Source: Clostridia bacterium (GTDB taxonomy: Bacteria; Bacillota; Clostridia; Oscillospirales; RGIG7773). From it: 27,176 nucleotides of DNA. Under the pieces are notes generated by a model. That model was not told where the DNA came from. It did no database searches and worked only from the letters and a program-made list of their open reading frames with translations. Position numbers and translations under genes: made by a program. Location of the stretch: NCBI GenBank assembly GCA_017554835.1, contig JAFZHO010000063.1, forward strand, positions 1-27,176, given 5' to 3'. Position 1 is the first letter of the stretch. Each line of letters begins with the position of its first letter. Below, piece by piece: positions 8,457 to 16,697 of this stretch.

Positions 8457-10224
8457 AAGGAATAATAAAAGTTTATTGCTTCGCCTTGGTGGCTACGTTT
8501 TTAATCAGTGGTATCTTTTTATACCCGCCCTTATTATGACGCTTTTTTCAAATCAGCTATCTCTTCTCGGACCTAAATATTCGGGAAAAGCCATTGATGC
8601 TATCGAAGTTGTCAAAGAAAATGGAATGGGTGACGTATGGGATAACGTTTATAAAATGCTTATTTGCTACGTTTTATCTGCAATACTATCTTATATTCTT
8701 GCTATTATTATGATTCATCTCAGTCAGAGAATTATATATAAAATGAGACGGCAGGTTTTTGAAAAACTTAATACTCTTCCCGTGGGGTATTTTGATACTC
8801 ACGCAACGGGAGATATTATAAGCCATCTTTCCTATGATATTGATACTCTGAACGCAACCTTATCTCACGATTTGGTTCAAGTTATGACGAGTATTTATAC
8901 CGTGGTGGGCTCTCTTATCTTTATGTGGCAGATTTCAAAGCCCATGATTTTGATATTTGTTTTTACGGTGCCCGTTTCCATTATTTTCACCAAATACCGT
9001 TCAAAAAAAGTTCGCCCACTTTTCAGAGCAAGGTCAAAAAAATACGGAGAACTAAACGGTTATGCCGAGGAAATGCTCTCAGGTGCAAGAAGCATCGCCG
9101 CTTACGGAAGGCAGGAGAAGTTCTCGGAGCAGTTTAACGAGCATAATAGGGATGCTATGGACGCTTATTATAAAGCAGAATATCAGGGAGCGTTTTTATT
9201 CCCTGCCATAAACTTTATAAATAACTTTTCTTTAACCCTTGTTGCCGTTTTTGGCGGAATATTATATATGCTTTCTCAGAATGGCTTTTTTGCCGTGGGG
9301 TCTATTTTCTTTATTACTCTTGGGGGGATTGCTCAGTTCGTTCAGTATTCCAGAAAATTCGCAGGACCTATAAACGAGTTTTCCAATATTCTTCACGAAT
9401 TTCAGTCAGCTTTTTCTGCAGCAGAAAGAATTTTTCGCGTAATTGACGAAAAATCCGAGCCGGAAGATATTGAAGGAGCATCGGATTTTGATGATGTTTC
9501 GGGAGAAGTTAAGTTCGACGATATTTCTTTTAGTTATACTGAGGATAAACCTATTTTAAAAAATATTTCTCTTGATATAAAAAAAGGTCAGACTATTGCA
9601 ATAGTAGGACCTACGGGAGCAGGAAAAACAACGGTTATAAATCTCCTTATGAGGTTTTATGACCCTCAGAAAGGGAAAATTATATTAGACGGCAAAGAAG
9701 CAACGACGATAAAAAGAGCCGCGCTTCGAAAGGCGTTTACAATGGTGCTTCAGGATACCTGGCTTTTCTATGGAAGTATATATGAGAATATAATTTACGG
9801 CAAGGAAAACGCCACGAGAGAAGAAGTCTATAAAGCGGCAAAATCAGCGAAAATAGATTCTTATATCGAGTCCCTTCCAAATGGATATGATACCATTCTT
9901 TCTGATGACGGCGTCAATATCTCAAAAGGACAAAAGCAGCTTATAACAATCGCAAGGGCATTTTTATCCGATGCGCCAATGCTTATTCTTGACGAAGCAA
10001 CTTCAAACGTCGACTCTCGAACCGAGATAAAAATCCAGGAGGCAATGACGGAACTTATGAAAAACAGAACCTGTTTCGTTATAGCCCATCGACTTTCCAC
10101 TATTGAAGATGCGGATTTGATTCTCGTTATAAAAGACGGAGAAATAATCGAAAAAGGAACTCATAAAGAACTTCTTGATTCAGAGGGATTTTATAGTTCC
10201 CTTTATAACTCACAATTTTCATAA
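8449..10224 (+). CDS. Heterodimeric ABC exporter, subunit B (catalytic Walker B), TTG start
   Basis: A 591-residue partner of the preceding subunit. It has hydrophobic helices through about residue 320, then Walker A GPTGAGKTT (about 387), signature ISKGQKQ replacing LSGGQ (about 491), Walker B MLILDEATSNVD with the catalytic Glu, and H-loop AHRLST. Canonical Walker B/His here plus LSGGQ in subunit A compose one active site; the other site pairs two degenerate halves. The chosen start is TTG at 8449, eight bases after GGGAGG (8435-8440), overlapping the upstream gene's end by 8 bases. The ATG at 8380 would add 23 residues unlike the family and a 77-base overlap. GTG at 8440 is inside the ribosome site. 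Translational coupling with subunit A is likely. Confidence 0.88.
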   Translation: MNKRNNKSLLLRLGGYVFNQWYLFIPALIMTLFSNQLSLLGPKYSGKAIDAIEVVKENGMGDVWDNVYKMLICYVLSAILSYILAIIMIHLSQRIIYKMRRQVFEKLNTLPVGYFDTHATGDIISHLSYDIDTLNATLSHDLVQVMTSIYTVVGSLIFMWQISKPMILIFVFTVPVSIIFTKYRSKKVRPLFRARSKKYGELNGYAEEMLSGARSIAAYGRQEKFSEQFNEHNRDAMDAYYKAEYQGAFLFPAINFINNFSLTLVAVFGGILYMLSQNGFFAVGSIFFITLGGIAQFVQYSRKFAGPINEFSNILHEFQSAFSAAERIFRVIDEKSEPEDIEGASDFDDVSGEVKFDDISFSYTEDKPILKNISLDIKKGQTIAIVGPTGAGKTTVINLLMRFYDPQKGKIILDGKEATTIKRAALRKAFTMVLQDTWLFYGSIYENIIYGKENATREEVYKAAKSAKIDSYIESLPNGYDTILSDDGVNISKGQKQLITIARAFLSDAPMLILDEATSNVDSRTEIKIQEAMTELMKNRTCFVIAHRLSTIEDADLILVIKDGEIIEKGTHKELLDSEGFYSSLYNSQFS

Positions 10225-10235
10225 GGAGATAAAAT

Positions 10236-10937
10236 ATGATATTTGGTGGATTTCAAAAACTTACTCTTTTAGATTATCCGGGAAAGGTTGCCTGCACGGT
10301 TTTCACAAAAGGATGCAACTTCCTTTGTCCCTTTTGCCATAACTCTTTTTTAGTAAACGAAATAGAAAGAGCAGATGAAATTTCCTCTGAAGAAATTCTC
10401 AGTTATCTCAAAAAACGAGTAGGGATTTTAGAGGGCGTTTGCATAACGGGAGGAGAACCCCTTCTTCATAAAGAACTTGAGGACTTTTTGAGGGAGGTTA
10501 AAAAAATCGGCTACTTTGTAAAACTTGATACTAACGGCTCCTTCCCCGAAAGGTTAAAGGATCTCGTTAATAAAGGGCTTATCGACTACGTTGCAATGGA
10601 TATAAAAAATTCCTTTGAAAAATACGAGAAAACTGCGGGCTGGAAAAAGGGGGATTTATCAAAAATTTCCGAAAGTATTGATTTTCTTATTAACGGGGAT
10701 ATTGACTACGAATTTCGGACCACGGTGGTGGAGGAATTTCATACCGAAGAAGATATAGAAAAAATCGCCGAAAAACTAAAAGGCGCAAAGAAATATTTTC
10801 TCCAGAATTTCACCGATTCGGGCAACGTAATAGAGGAAAATCTGCATCCCGTTAGTAAGGAAAAACTTCAGAAAATGAAGGAAAAAGCCCGTCAAACCCT
10901 TGAAAATACTATGATTCGAGGAGAATTTGGAAAATAA
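10236..10937 (+). CDS. nrdG: Anaerobic ribonucleotide reductase activating protein (radical SAM)
   Basis: A 233-residue radical-SAM activase that installs the glycyl radical on NrdD. The 4Fe-4S cluster motif C27-x3-C31-x2-C34 is visible in GCNFLCPFCHN, with the SAM-contact motif TGGEPLL and a DTNGSFP strand downstream. The opening GGFQKLTLLDYPGKVACTVF is typical of the NrdG2-type family rather than the short E. coli NrdG. It starts 11 bases after the ABC exporter stop, with AAGGAG at that stop codon, so it is co-transcribed with the exporter. It precedes nrdD but is separated from it by a hairpin and a new promoter, allowing activase and reductase to be expressed differently. Confidence 0.9.
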   Translation: MIFGGFQKLTLLDYPGKVACTVFTKGCNFLCPFCHNSFLVNEIERADEISSEEILSYLKKRVGILEGVCITGGEPLLHKELEDFLREVKKIGYFVKLDTNGSFPERLKDLVNKGLIDYVAMDIKNSFEKYEKTAGWKKGDLSKISESIDFLINGDIDYEFRTTVVEEFHTEEDIEKIAEKLKGAKKYFLQNFTDSGNVIEENLHPVSKEKLQKMKEKARQTLENTMIRGEFGK

Positions 10938-10947
10938 AATAATTTTC

Positions 10948-10976
10948 AAAAAAGCACAATATATTGTGCTTTTTTT
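10948..10976 (+). terminator. Palindromic A/T-flanked hairpin, terminator after nrdG
   Basis: A perfect 28-bp palindrome (10948-10975) with an A-run, a GCACAAT/ATTGTGC stem and a T-run is compatible with intrinsic termination in both directions. Its core is also NrdR box 1, so it may have two roles. Confidence 0.6.
10954..10969. promoter_or_regulatory. NrdR box 1 (candidate)
   Basis: GCACAATATATTGTGC matches the published NrdR-box consensus acaCwAtATaTwGtgt at 14 of 16 positions, counted by eye. It lies upstream of the -35 of the nrdD promoter. Confidence 0.75.
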
Positions 10977-10977
10977 A

Positions 10978-11006
10978 TTGACAACGCACTATATATATGG
11001 TATAAT
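10978..11006 (+). promoter_or_regulatory. Consensus SigA promoter for nrdD
   Basis: Perfect TTGACA (10978-10983), 17-bp spacer, perfect TATAAT (11001-11006). A fully consensus promoter would be very strong, so repression is expected; the second NrdR-like box fills its spacer. The ribosome site AAGGGG is at about 11029-11034. Confidence 0.9.
10986..11001. promoter_or_regulatory. NrdR box 2 (candidate)
   Basis: GCACTATATATATGGT matches the NrdR consensus at 13 of 16 positions. Its start is exactly 32 bp from that of box 1, about three helical turns, which is the spacing known for paired NrdR boxes. It occupies the spacer between -35 and -10. Confidence 0.7.
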
Positions 11007-11042
11007 AGCGTCACTTACGAAAATTTTAAAGGGGAAATAGTT

Positions 11043-13406
11043 ATGTATAACGTATTAAAAAGAGACGGCAAGCTTGCGACCTTTGATATTTCAAAAATCA
11101 GCACTGCCATCAAACAGGCGTTCGAGGCCTGCAACAGACAGTATAATGACGATATTATCGATTTTCTTGCGTTAAAAGTTACCGCGGAATTCGAACCTCA
11201 GATAGAGGATAAAAAAATCGGCGTTGAAAATATTCAGGATAGCGTTGAGTCCGTTCTTATCAAGGCGGGTTATGATGACGTTGCAAAAGCGTATATCATT
11301 TATCGTCGTCAGAGAGAAAAAATCCGTAACATCAGCGCAACTATGGTTGACTATAAATCCATTGTTGATAATTATCTTAATATTAACGACTGGCGTGTTA
11401 AAGAAAACTCCACCGTTACATATTCCGTTGTTGGACTAATTCTTTCAAACTCCGGTGCAATAACTGCTAACTACTGGCTTTCTGAAATTTATGATGACGA
11501 AATCGGCAACGCTCATAGAAATGCCGATATCCATATTCACGACCTTTCAATGCTGACCGGTTATTGCGCAGGTTGGTCATTGAAGCAGCTTATTCAGGAG
11601 GGTCTTGGCGGAGTTCCCGGCAAAATCACTTCTGCACCTGCAAGCCACCTTTCCACTTTATGTAACCAGATGGTTAACTTCCTTGGAATTATGCAGAACG
11701 AGTGGGCAGACGCTCAGGCGTTCTCATCATTTGATACATATCTTACACCCTTTGTTAAAGTTGATAATCTTTCCTATAAAGAAGTTAAGCAGTGTATCCA
11801 GAGCTTTATCTACGGCGTAAATACTCCTTCCCGTTGGGGAACTCAGTCTCCTTTCACTAATATCACTTTAGACTGGGTAGTTCCAAACGACCTTGCTGAG
11901 CTTAACTGTATCGTTGGCGGCAAGGAAATGGATTTCAAATATAAAGATTGTAAAACCGAGATGGATATGATAAATAAAGCATTTATCGAGATTATGATCG
12001 AGGGCGATGCTAACGGAAGAGGATTCCAGTATCCTATCCCAACATATTCTATAACAAGCAATTTCGACTGGTCCGATACTGAAAATAACCGTTTGCTATT
12101 TGAAATGACTTCAAAATACGGAACTCCATATTTCTCAAATTATATCAATAGTGATATGGAACCCAGCGACGTTAGAAGTATGTGTTGCCGTTTACGTCTT
12201 GACCTTCGTGAACTTCGCAAAAAATCAGGCGGTTTCTTCGGAAGCGGTGAATCAACAGGTTCTGTTGGCGTTGTTACTATCAATATGCCAAGAATCGCAT
12301 ATCTTGCAAAAGATGAAAAAGATTTCTACGCTCGTCTTGATAAAATGATGGATATTTCTGCCCGTTCACTTAAAGTTAAGAGAACAGTTATCACTAAACT
12401 TCTTGATGCAGGACTTTATCCATATACCAAGAGATACCTTGGAACATTCAATAACCATTTCTCAACTATCGGTCTTGTTGGTATGAACGAGGTTGGTCTG
12501 AATGCAAGTTGGCTAAGAAGTGATCTTACTGATGAAAAAGTTCAGAAATTCACTCAGGACGTTTTGAATCATATGAGAGAAAAACTTTCTGACTATCAGG
12601 AAGAATACGGAGACCTTTATAACCTTGAGGCAACTCCTGCAGAGTCTACTGCATTCCGTCTTGCAAAACACGACTTGAAGCATTATCCCGATATTATAAC
12701 TGCAGGTGAAGAGGGCGGAACTCCTTATTACACAAACAGCTCTCACCTTCCTGTTTCTTATACTGAGGATATCTTTACTGCTCTTGATATTCAGGACGAT
12801 CTTCAGACTCTTTATACTTCAGGAACAGTTTTCCACGCTTTCCTTGGGGAAAAACTTCCCGACTGGAAAGCAGCGGCAAATCTTGTTCGTAAAATCGCAG
12901 AGAATTATAAACTTCCATACTATACTTTATCTCCGACTTATTCCGTATGTAAAACTCACGGATATATCGCAGGCGAGGATTTCACTTGTCCTGAATGCGG
13001 CAATCCAACTGAGGTTTATAGCAGAATAACAGGTTATTACCGTCCCGTTCAGAACTGGAACGATGGTAAAGCTCAGGAATATAAAGAACGTAAGGTTTAT
13101 AATATCGCAAATTCAAAACTTCAGCCAAAAGAAGCAAAAGCAGCTGAAACTGAAGAAAAATGCCAGTGCTGCCAGGTAGAAGACGGAAACTATCTTTTCA
13201 CTACTGCTACCTGCCCTAACTGCAAGGTTGCCTGCGCAATCCTTGATAAAGAGGGAGTTCCTTATAAAAAGCTTCTTGCAGACGAGAATAAAGAATTTGC
13301 AACTTCCTTCGAAATCAGACAAGCTCCAACTCTCGTTATGATCAAAGATGGTCAGGTTCAGAAGTTTGCCGGAGTTTCAGATATTAAAAAAGCTTTGAAG
13401 GTGTAA
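11043..13406 (+). CDS. nrdD: Anaerobic (class III) ribonucleoside-triphosphate reductase with C-terminal redoxin domain
   Basis: A 787-residue glycyl-radical enzyme that makes dNTPs without oxygen. Residues 1-95 are an ATP-cone (VLKRDGKLATFDISKI), the allosteric activity domain. The catalytic barrel includes HIHDLSMLTGYCAGWSL, QMVNFLGIMQNEWADAQAFS and SMCCRLRLDL. A zinc site follows near C636, H639, C649 and C652 (CKTHGY...CPECG), with the radical loop RITGYY containing G664. Beyond the normal end there is an extra domain with C707/C709/C710 and a thioredoxin-fold CPNC motif (C724, C727), ending in APTLVMIKDGQVQKFAG. The redoxin fusion and the adjacent trxB suggest electrons reach the active site through dithiols rather than formate. 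Expressed from its own promoter. Confidence 0.95.
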   Translation: MYNVLKRDGKLATFDISKISTAIKQAFEACNRQYNDDIIDFLALKVTAEFEPQIEDKKIGVENIQDSVESVLIKAGYDDVAKAYIIYRRQREKIRNISATMVDYKSIVDNYLNINDWRVKENSTVTYSVVGLILSNSGAITANYWLSEIYDDEIGNAHRNADIHIHDLSMLTGYCAGWSLKQLIQEGLGGVPGKITSAPASHLSTLCNQMVNFLGIMQNEWADAQAFSSFDTYLTPFVKVDNLSYKEVKQCIQSFIYGVNTPSRWGTQSPFTNITLDWVVPNDLAELNCIVGGKEMDFKYKDCKTEMDMINKAFIEIMIEGDANGRGFQYPIPTYSITSNFDWSDTENNRLLFEMTSKYGTPYFSNYINSDMEPSDVRSMCCRLRLDLRELRKKSGGFFGSGESTGSVGVVTINMPRIAYLAKDEKDFYARLDKMMDISARSLKVKRTVITKLLDAGLYPYTKRYLGTFNNHFSTIGLVGMNEVGLNASWLRSDLTDEKVQKFTQDVLNHMREKLSDYQEEYGDLYNLEATPAESTAFRLAKHDLKHYPDIITAGEEGGTPYYTNSSHLPVSYTEDIFTALDIQDDLQTLYTSGTVFHAFLGEKLPDWKAAANLVRKIAENYKLPYYTLSPTYSVCKTHGYIAGEDFTCPECGNPTEVYSRITGYYRPVQNWNDGKAQEYKERKVYNIANSKLQPKEAKAAETEEKCQCCQVEDGNYLFTTATCPNCKVACAILDKEGVPYKKLLADENKEFATSFEIRQAPTLVMIKDGQVQKFAGVSDIKKALKV

Positions 13407-13412
13407 TTTCAA

Positions 13413-14312
13413 ATGAGTATCTATGATATTATTGTTATAGGCGGAGGCCCTGCGGGGCTTACCGCCGCAATATATGCAGGCAGAGCAAATAAAAAAGTTC
13501 TTATTCTTGAAAAAGGCACTTTTGGTGGGCAGATAACTTCTTCCCCTAAGGTGGAGAATATTCCCGGATTTATAAGCGTAACGGGTAATGAATTTGCCGA
13601 AAAACTTATCGAGCAGGCAGTTTCTCTCGATGCAGAAATCGAGTGCTGCGAAGCGCAGAAAATTATCTGTGGCGAGGAATATACCGTAGTTACCGATGAG
13701 GGCGAATTCAAAGGCAAAACCGTTATAATCGCAACGGGAACAAAGCATAGACTTTTGGGACTTCCAAAAGAGGAAGAATTTATCGGCAACGGTATTTCTT
13801 TCTGCGCAGTTTGCGACGGCGCTTTTTACGAGGGCAAGGACGTTGCCGTAATCGGTGGCGGAAACTCAGCCCTTCAGGAGGCGATTTTGTTGTCTGATAC
13901 CTGCAAAAAGGTTTACGTGGTGCAAAATCTTGATTTTCTTACCGGAGAAGAAAAACTTCAGAAAGTTCTTTTCGAGAAAGAAAACGTTGAGATTATATAT
14001 GGTGCAAAGGTTGAAAAACTTCTCGGTGAAAAAACCTTTGAAGGCATAACCATCTCCAAAAACGGAGAGGAAAAAGATATTTCTCTTGATGGAATGTTTG
14101 TTGCTATCGGGCTTTTGCCTCAGAACGAACAATTCTCCGACGTTATATCTTTGGATGAAAACGGCTACGTTGATGCCGATGAAAATTGCCTGACAAACGC
14201 AAAAGGAATTTTCGTTGCAGGGGACTGCAGAAGAAAAAGAATCCGTCAGGTTGCAACTGCGGCGGCTGATGGCGCAATTGCGGCTCTTGCGGCATGTAAT
14301 TATTTAAATTAG
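13413..14312 (+). CDS. trxB: Thioredoxin reductase (NADPH-dependent FAD disulfide reductase)
   Basis: A 299-residue cytoplasmic flavoprotein. The FAD-binding GGGPAG is at residues 10-15, the redox-active C131-A-V-C134 in SFCAVCDGAF, an NAD(P)-binding GGGNSALQEA follows, and the C-terminal FAD motif GIFVAGDCR precedes QVATAAADGAIAA. Length and motif order are normal for low-molecular-weight TrxR. It starts 6 bases after the nrdD stop, with its ribosome site inside the end of nrdD, so the two are translated from one mRNA. The natural partner is the redoxin domain fused to NrdD, although free thioredoxins elsewhere may also be substrates. The nicotinamide specificity (NADPH or ferredoxin-type) was not resolved by eye. 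Confidence 0.93.
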   Translation: MSIYDIIVIGGGPAGLTAAIYAGRANKKVLILEKGTFGGQITSSPKVENIPGFISVTGNEFAEKLIEQAVSLDAEIECCEAQKIICGEEYTVVTDEGEFKGKTVIIATGTKHRLLGLPKEEEFIGNGISFCAVCDGAFYEGKDVAVIGGGNSALQEAILLSDTCKKVYVVQNLDFLTGEEKLQKVLFEKENVEIIYGAKVEKLLGEKTFEGITISKNGEEKDISLDGMFVAIGLLPQNEQFSDVISLDENGYVDADENCLTNAKGIFVAGDCRRKRIRQVATAAADGAIAALAACNYLN

Positions 14313-14314
14313 TA

Positions 14315-14346
14315 AAAAAAGCAAGCAAAATAGTGCTTGCTTTTTT
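14315..14346 (+). terminator. Intrinsic terminator after trxB
   Basis: Arms 14315-14327 and 14334-14346 pair over 13 bp (A-run, GCAAGCA/TGCTTGC, T-run) around a 6-nt loop. Confidence 0.88.
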
Positions 14347-14352
14347 ATTTTG

Positions 14353-14361
14353 TGATATAAT
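14353..14361 (+). promoter_or_regulatory. Possible extended -10 element before the ZIP gene
   Basis: TGATATAAT carries TGn plus a perfect TATAAT at 14356-14361, but no -35 is evident. Initiation 7 bases later would leave a leader of only about 11 nt, cutting close to the ribosome site, so function is uncertain. Confidence 0.35.
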
Positions 14362-14378
14362 ATAAAGAGGTGATAAAT

Positions 14379-15137
14379 ATGAAATATCTTCTTTTGACGG
14401 CAATAGGAGTAGGCGGCTCGACAATAATCGGAGCGCTTATTGGTTTTCTTTTCAAAAAGCCGTCTCATAAATTAGGCGATTATATAACCTCTTTTGCGGC
14501 AGGAGTAATGCTTTGCGCTGCAATTGTGGGACTCATTCTGCCCTCTATGGAGCAGGGGACTGATTTATGGACTATTATTATAACAACGGTGGGAATTTTT
14601 TTGGGAGCTTATGCTCTTAATCTTATTGATAAAATTATTCCTCATCTTCATAAGGTAACGGGAGTGAGCGAGAATTTATCCTCGGAAAAATCATCGGGAC
14701 TTGATAAAATTCTTCTTTTCGTTATTGCTATTGGTATTCATAATCTTCCTGAGGGAATTGCAGCAGGGGTAAGCTTCGGTGGAGAAATTTCCCGTGCAAT
14801 AACGGTTTCGGGGGGAATCGCTCTTCAGAATATTCCTGAAGGAATGGTTATTATTGCGCCCTTGATTGCCGCCGGAGTGAGCAAGAGAAGAACTTTTTTA
14901 ATCGCTCTTGCAACGGGTCTTATTGAGGTAGTGGGAACGTTCATGGGCTATTTTGCCATAAGTATTTCCACGGCGATATTGCCTTTTGCACTTGCTTTTG
15001 CAGGAGGAACAATGCTCTACGTTATAAGCGATGAAATGATTCCCGAAACTCATTCCCACGGAAACGAGAGAGGGGCTACTTATTCCCTACTTGCAGGATT
15101 TGTTTTAATGCTTATTTTTGATTTTATTATGAGGTGA
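14379..15137 (+). CDS. ZIP-family divalent metal transporter
   Basis: A 252-residue membrane protein importing zinc or related divalent metals. About eight hydrophobic segments are present. Helix IV carries HNLPEGIAAGVSFGGE and helix V carries ALQNIPEGMVIIAPL, the two ZIP metal-binding helices (HNxPEG and xNxPEG). This matches the GufA/ZupT-like subgroup, and the usual cytoplasmic loop is short with one HLHK string. The ATG at 14379 lies behind AGAGGTGA; the in-frame GTG at 14370 is part of that ribosome site and was rejected. The downstream dipeptidase follows closely, with its ribosome site GAGGTGA spanning this stop codon, so the two are probably an operon. A zinc importer beside a zinc-dependent M20 peptidase is functionally sensible but could be chance. 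Confidence 0.9.
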   Translation: MKYLLLTAIGVGGSTIIGALIGFLFKKPSHKLGDYITSFAAGVMLCAAIVGLILPSMEQGTDLWTIIITTVGIFLGAYALNLIDKIIPHLHKVTGVSENLSSEKSSGLDKILLFVIAIGIHNLPEGIAAGVSFGGEISRAITVSGGIALQNIPEGMVIIAPLIAAGVSKRRTFLIALATGLIEVVGTFMGYFAISISTAILPFALAFAGGTMLYVISDEMIPETHSHGNERGATYSLLAGFVLMLIFDFIMR

Positions 15138-15142
15138 ATGAC

Positions 15143-16573
15143 ATGATATGTAAAAAAACTGATGAACTTATTGAAAAATGGTTAAAAGAAAATGAAGATA
15201 AAATTATTAACGATTGGTTTCAACTAATAGAAATTCCTTCCGTCAGAGGCGAAAAAGAAGAAAATGCGCCTTTTGGACTTAACTGCGCCAAAGCATTGGC
15301 AAAAGGAAATGAACTTTTTGATAGAGAGGGCTTTGAAACCCGACTTGATAAAGAAAACAGATACGCTATTGCAAACTGGAAAAATTCTGATAAAGTCATC
15401 GGACTTTTCGGCCATTGTGACGTTGTTCCCGTGGGAGATGACTGGGTTTATACCCAGCCGTTTGCCCCAAAAGTAATTGACGGAATCGCTTTTGGTCGAG
15501 GCACTTCTGACGATAAAGCGGGTATTATTGCTTCTCTTTACGCTATGAAGTTTCTTCGCGATAATAATATCCCGTTTAAAAGCAGTATAATGGCCTTTAC
15601 GGGAAGCAACGAGGAAAGCGGAATGGAAGATATTCAGGCATTCTCTGAAAACGAAAAAATGCCGGATATATGCCTTATTCCCGATGCGGAATTTCCTTGT
15701 TCAGTGGGCGAGGCAGGAATTCTTCACGCTATGTATCAGTGCGAAACGCCTCTTTCTGATATTATGGACTTTAAAGGCGGCGAGGCATATAATATCGTTC
15801 TTGGTAAAGTGAATGTTGTTCTTAAAGATAAAGAAGGCCTTTTCGAAGAAATAGAAAAATTAAAAGAAAAAAATATCACTCTTTCCCGCAAGGACGGAAA
15901 AATATTTATTGAAGCACGAGGACTTTCGAAGCACGCAGCATATCTTGATGGCTCAGTTAATGCAGGAGTAACCGTTGCGAAAGTGCTTTCAAAATGTCCG
16001 TCACTTTCAAATAGTGATAGAAAAATAATGAATGATATAGTGGATAGTTTTCTTCCGTATTACGGTGAAGGAATGGGAATCTCCTACGAGGAAGAAGGTT
16101 TTGGAAAACTTTCTGCCGCAAACGGTATAGTCAAAGTGGAAAATTCCCGTATCAGCGCAAGTATTGATATCCGTTATGGCGGAGGACTTCCCGGAAAAGA
16201 ACTTGAAGAAAAACTTAACTCGGCATGGGAAAATAAGGGCTGGGAAAATACCTATATGTCAAACGACCCGGGATTTAGATTTGATAAAGAAAGCACATTG
16301 CCTGATAATTTCGTTTCTATTTATAACGAAATAACAGGGGAAAATAAAGAACCCCATTTTATGATGGGGGGAACTTATTCCCGTTATCTTAAAAACGCTA
16401 TGGCAATCGGCGCCCATACTTCTATTGAGAAAATGCCCGAATCTCTACCTCTTGAAGAAGCCCACGGCGGAGTTCACCAACCTGACGAATGCGTTGCAGT
16501 TAAGGATATGGTTCGCGGAATCAGAGTTCTTATTCATTATCTTATCGCAGCAGATAAAGATTTGAATAAATAA
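15143..16573 (+). CDS. PepV-like M20 family (Sapep) dipeptidase
   Basis: A 476-residue cytoplasmic zinc metallopeptidase cleaving dipeptides, by family. Motifs in order: the first zinc ligand in GHCDVVPVGDDW, the bridging Asp in GRGTSDDKAG, the general-base Glu pair in GSNEESGMED, a ligand in PDAEFP, the lid-domain RISASIDIRYGG, and a C-terminal HGGVHQPDEC histidine. Length matches PepV (about 470). The ATG at 15143 is 5 bases after GAGGTGA; the GTG at 15134 overlaps the ZIP stop and is part of the ribosome site. Translational coupling to the ZIP gene is likely. It ends in a moderate hairpin. Exact dipeptide specificity (for example beta-Ala-His or general Xaa dipeptides) cannot be read. Confidence 0.9.
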   Translation: MICKKTDELIEKWLKENEDKIINDWFQLIEIPSVRGEKEENAPFGLNCAKALAKGNELFDREGFETRLDKENRYAIANWKNSDKVIGLFGHCDVVPVGDDWVYTQPFAPKVIDGIAFGRGTSDDKAGIIASLYAMKFLRDNNIPFKSSIMAFTGSNEESGMEDIQAFSENEKMPDICLIPDAEFPCSVGEAGILHAMYQCETPLSDIMDFKGGEAYNIVLGKVNVVLKDKEGLFEEIEKLKEKNITLSRKDGKIFIEARGLSKHAAYLDGSVNAGVTVAKVLSKCPSLSNSDRKIMNDIVDSFLPYYGEGMGISYEEEGFGKLSAANGIVKVENSRISASIDIRYGGGLPGKELEEKLNSAWENKGWENTYMSNDPGFRFDKESTLPDNFVSIYNEITGENKEPHFMMGGTYSRYLKNAMAIGAHTSIEKMPESLPLEEAHGGVHQPDECVAVKDMVRGIRVLIHYLIAADKDLNK

Positions 16574-16577
16574 TAAT

Positions 16578-16609
16578 AAATTGCCCGCTTAATAAATGTG
16601 GGCAATTTT
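16578..16609 (+). terminator. Hairpin after the dipeptidase gene, moderate terminator
   Basis: Arms 16578-16588 and 16598-16608 pair over 11 bp with one G-U, around a 9-nt loop. Only four T follow, so termination may be partial. Confidence 0.6.
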
Positions 16610-16697
16610 CATTAACAAAAAAAGCCAGCATTTTTAATAAATTATTCATAATATTTTATTAAAATTAAAGCATTAAATATTGTGGGAGGGCGTTATT

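Noticed and set aside
13377..13789. Two minus-strand ORFs of about 122 residues opposite trxB
   Set aside because: Both lie opposite a clear trxB reading frame, with no ribosome site and no recognisable protein pattern.
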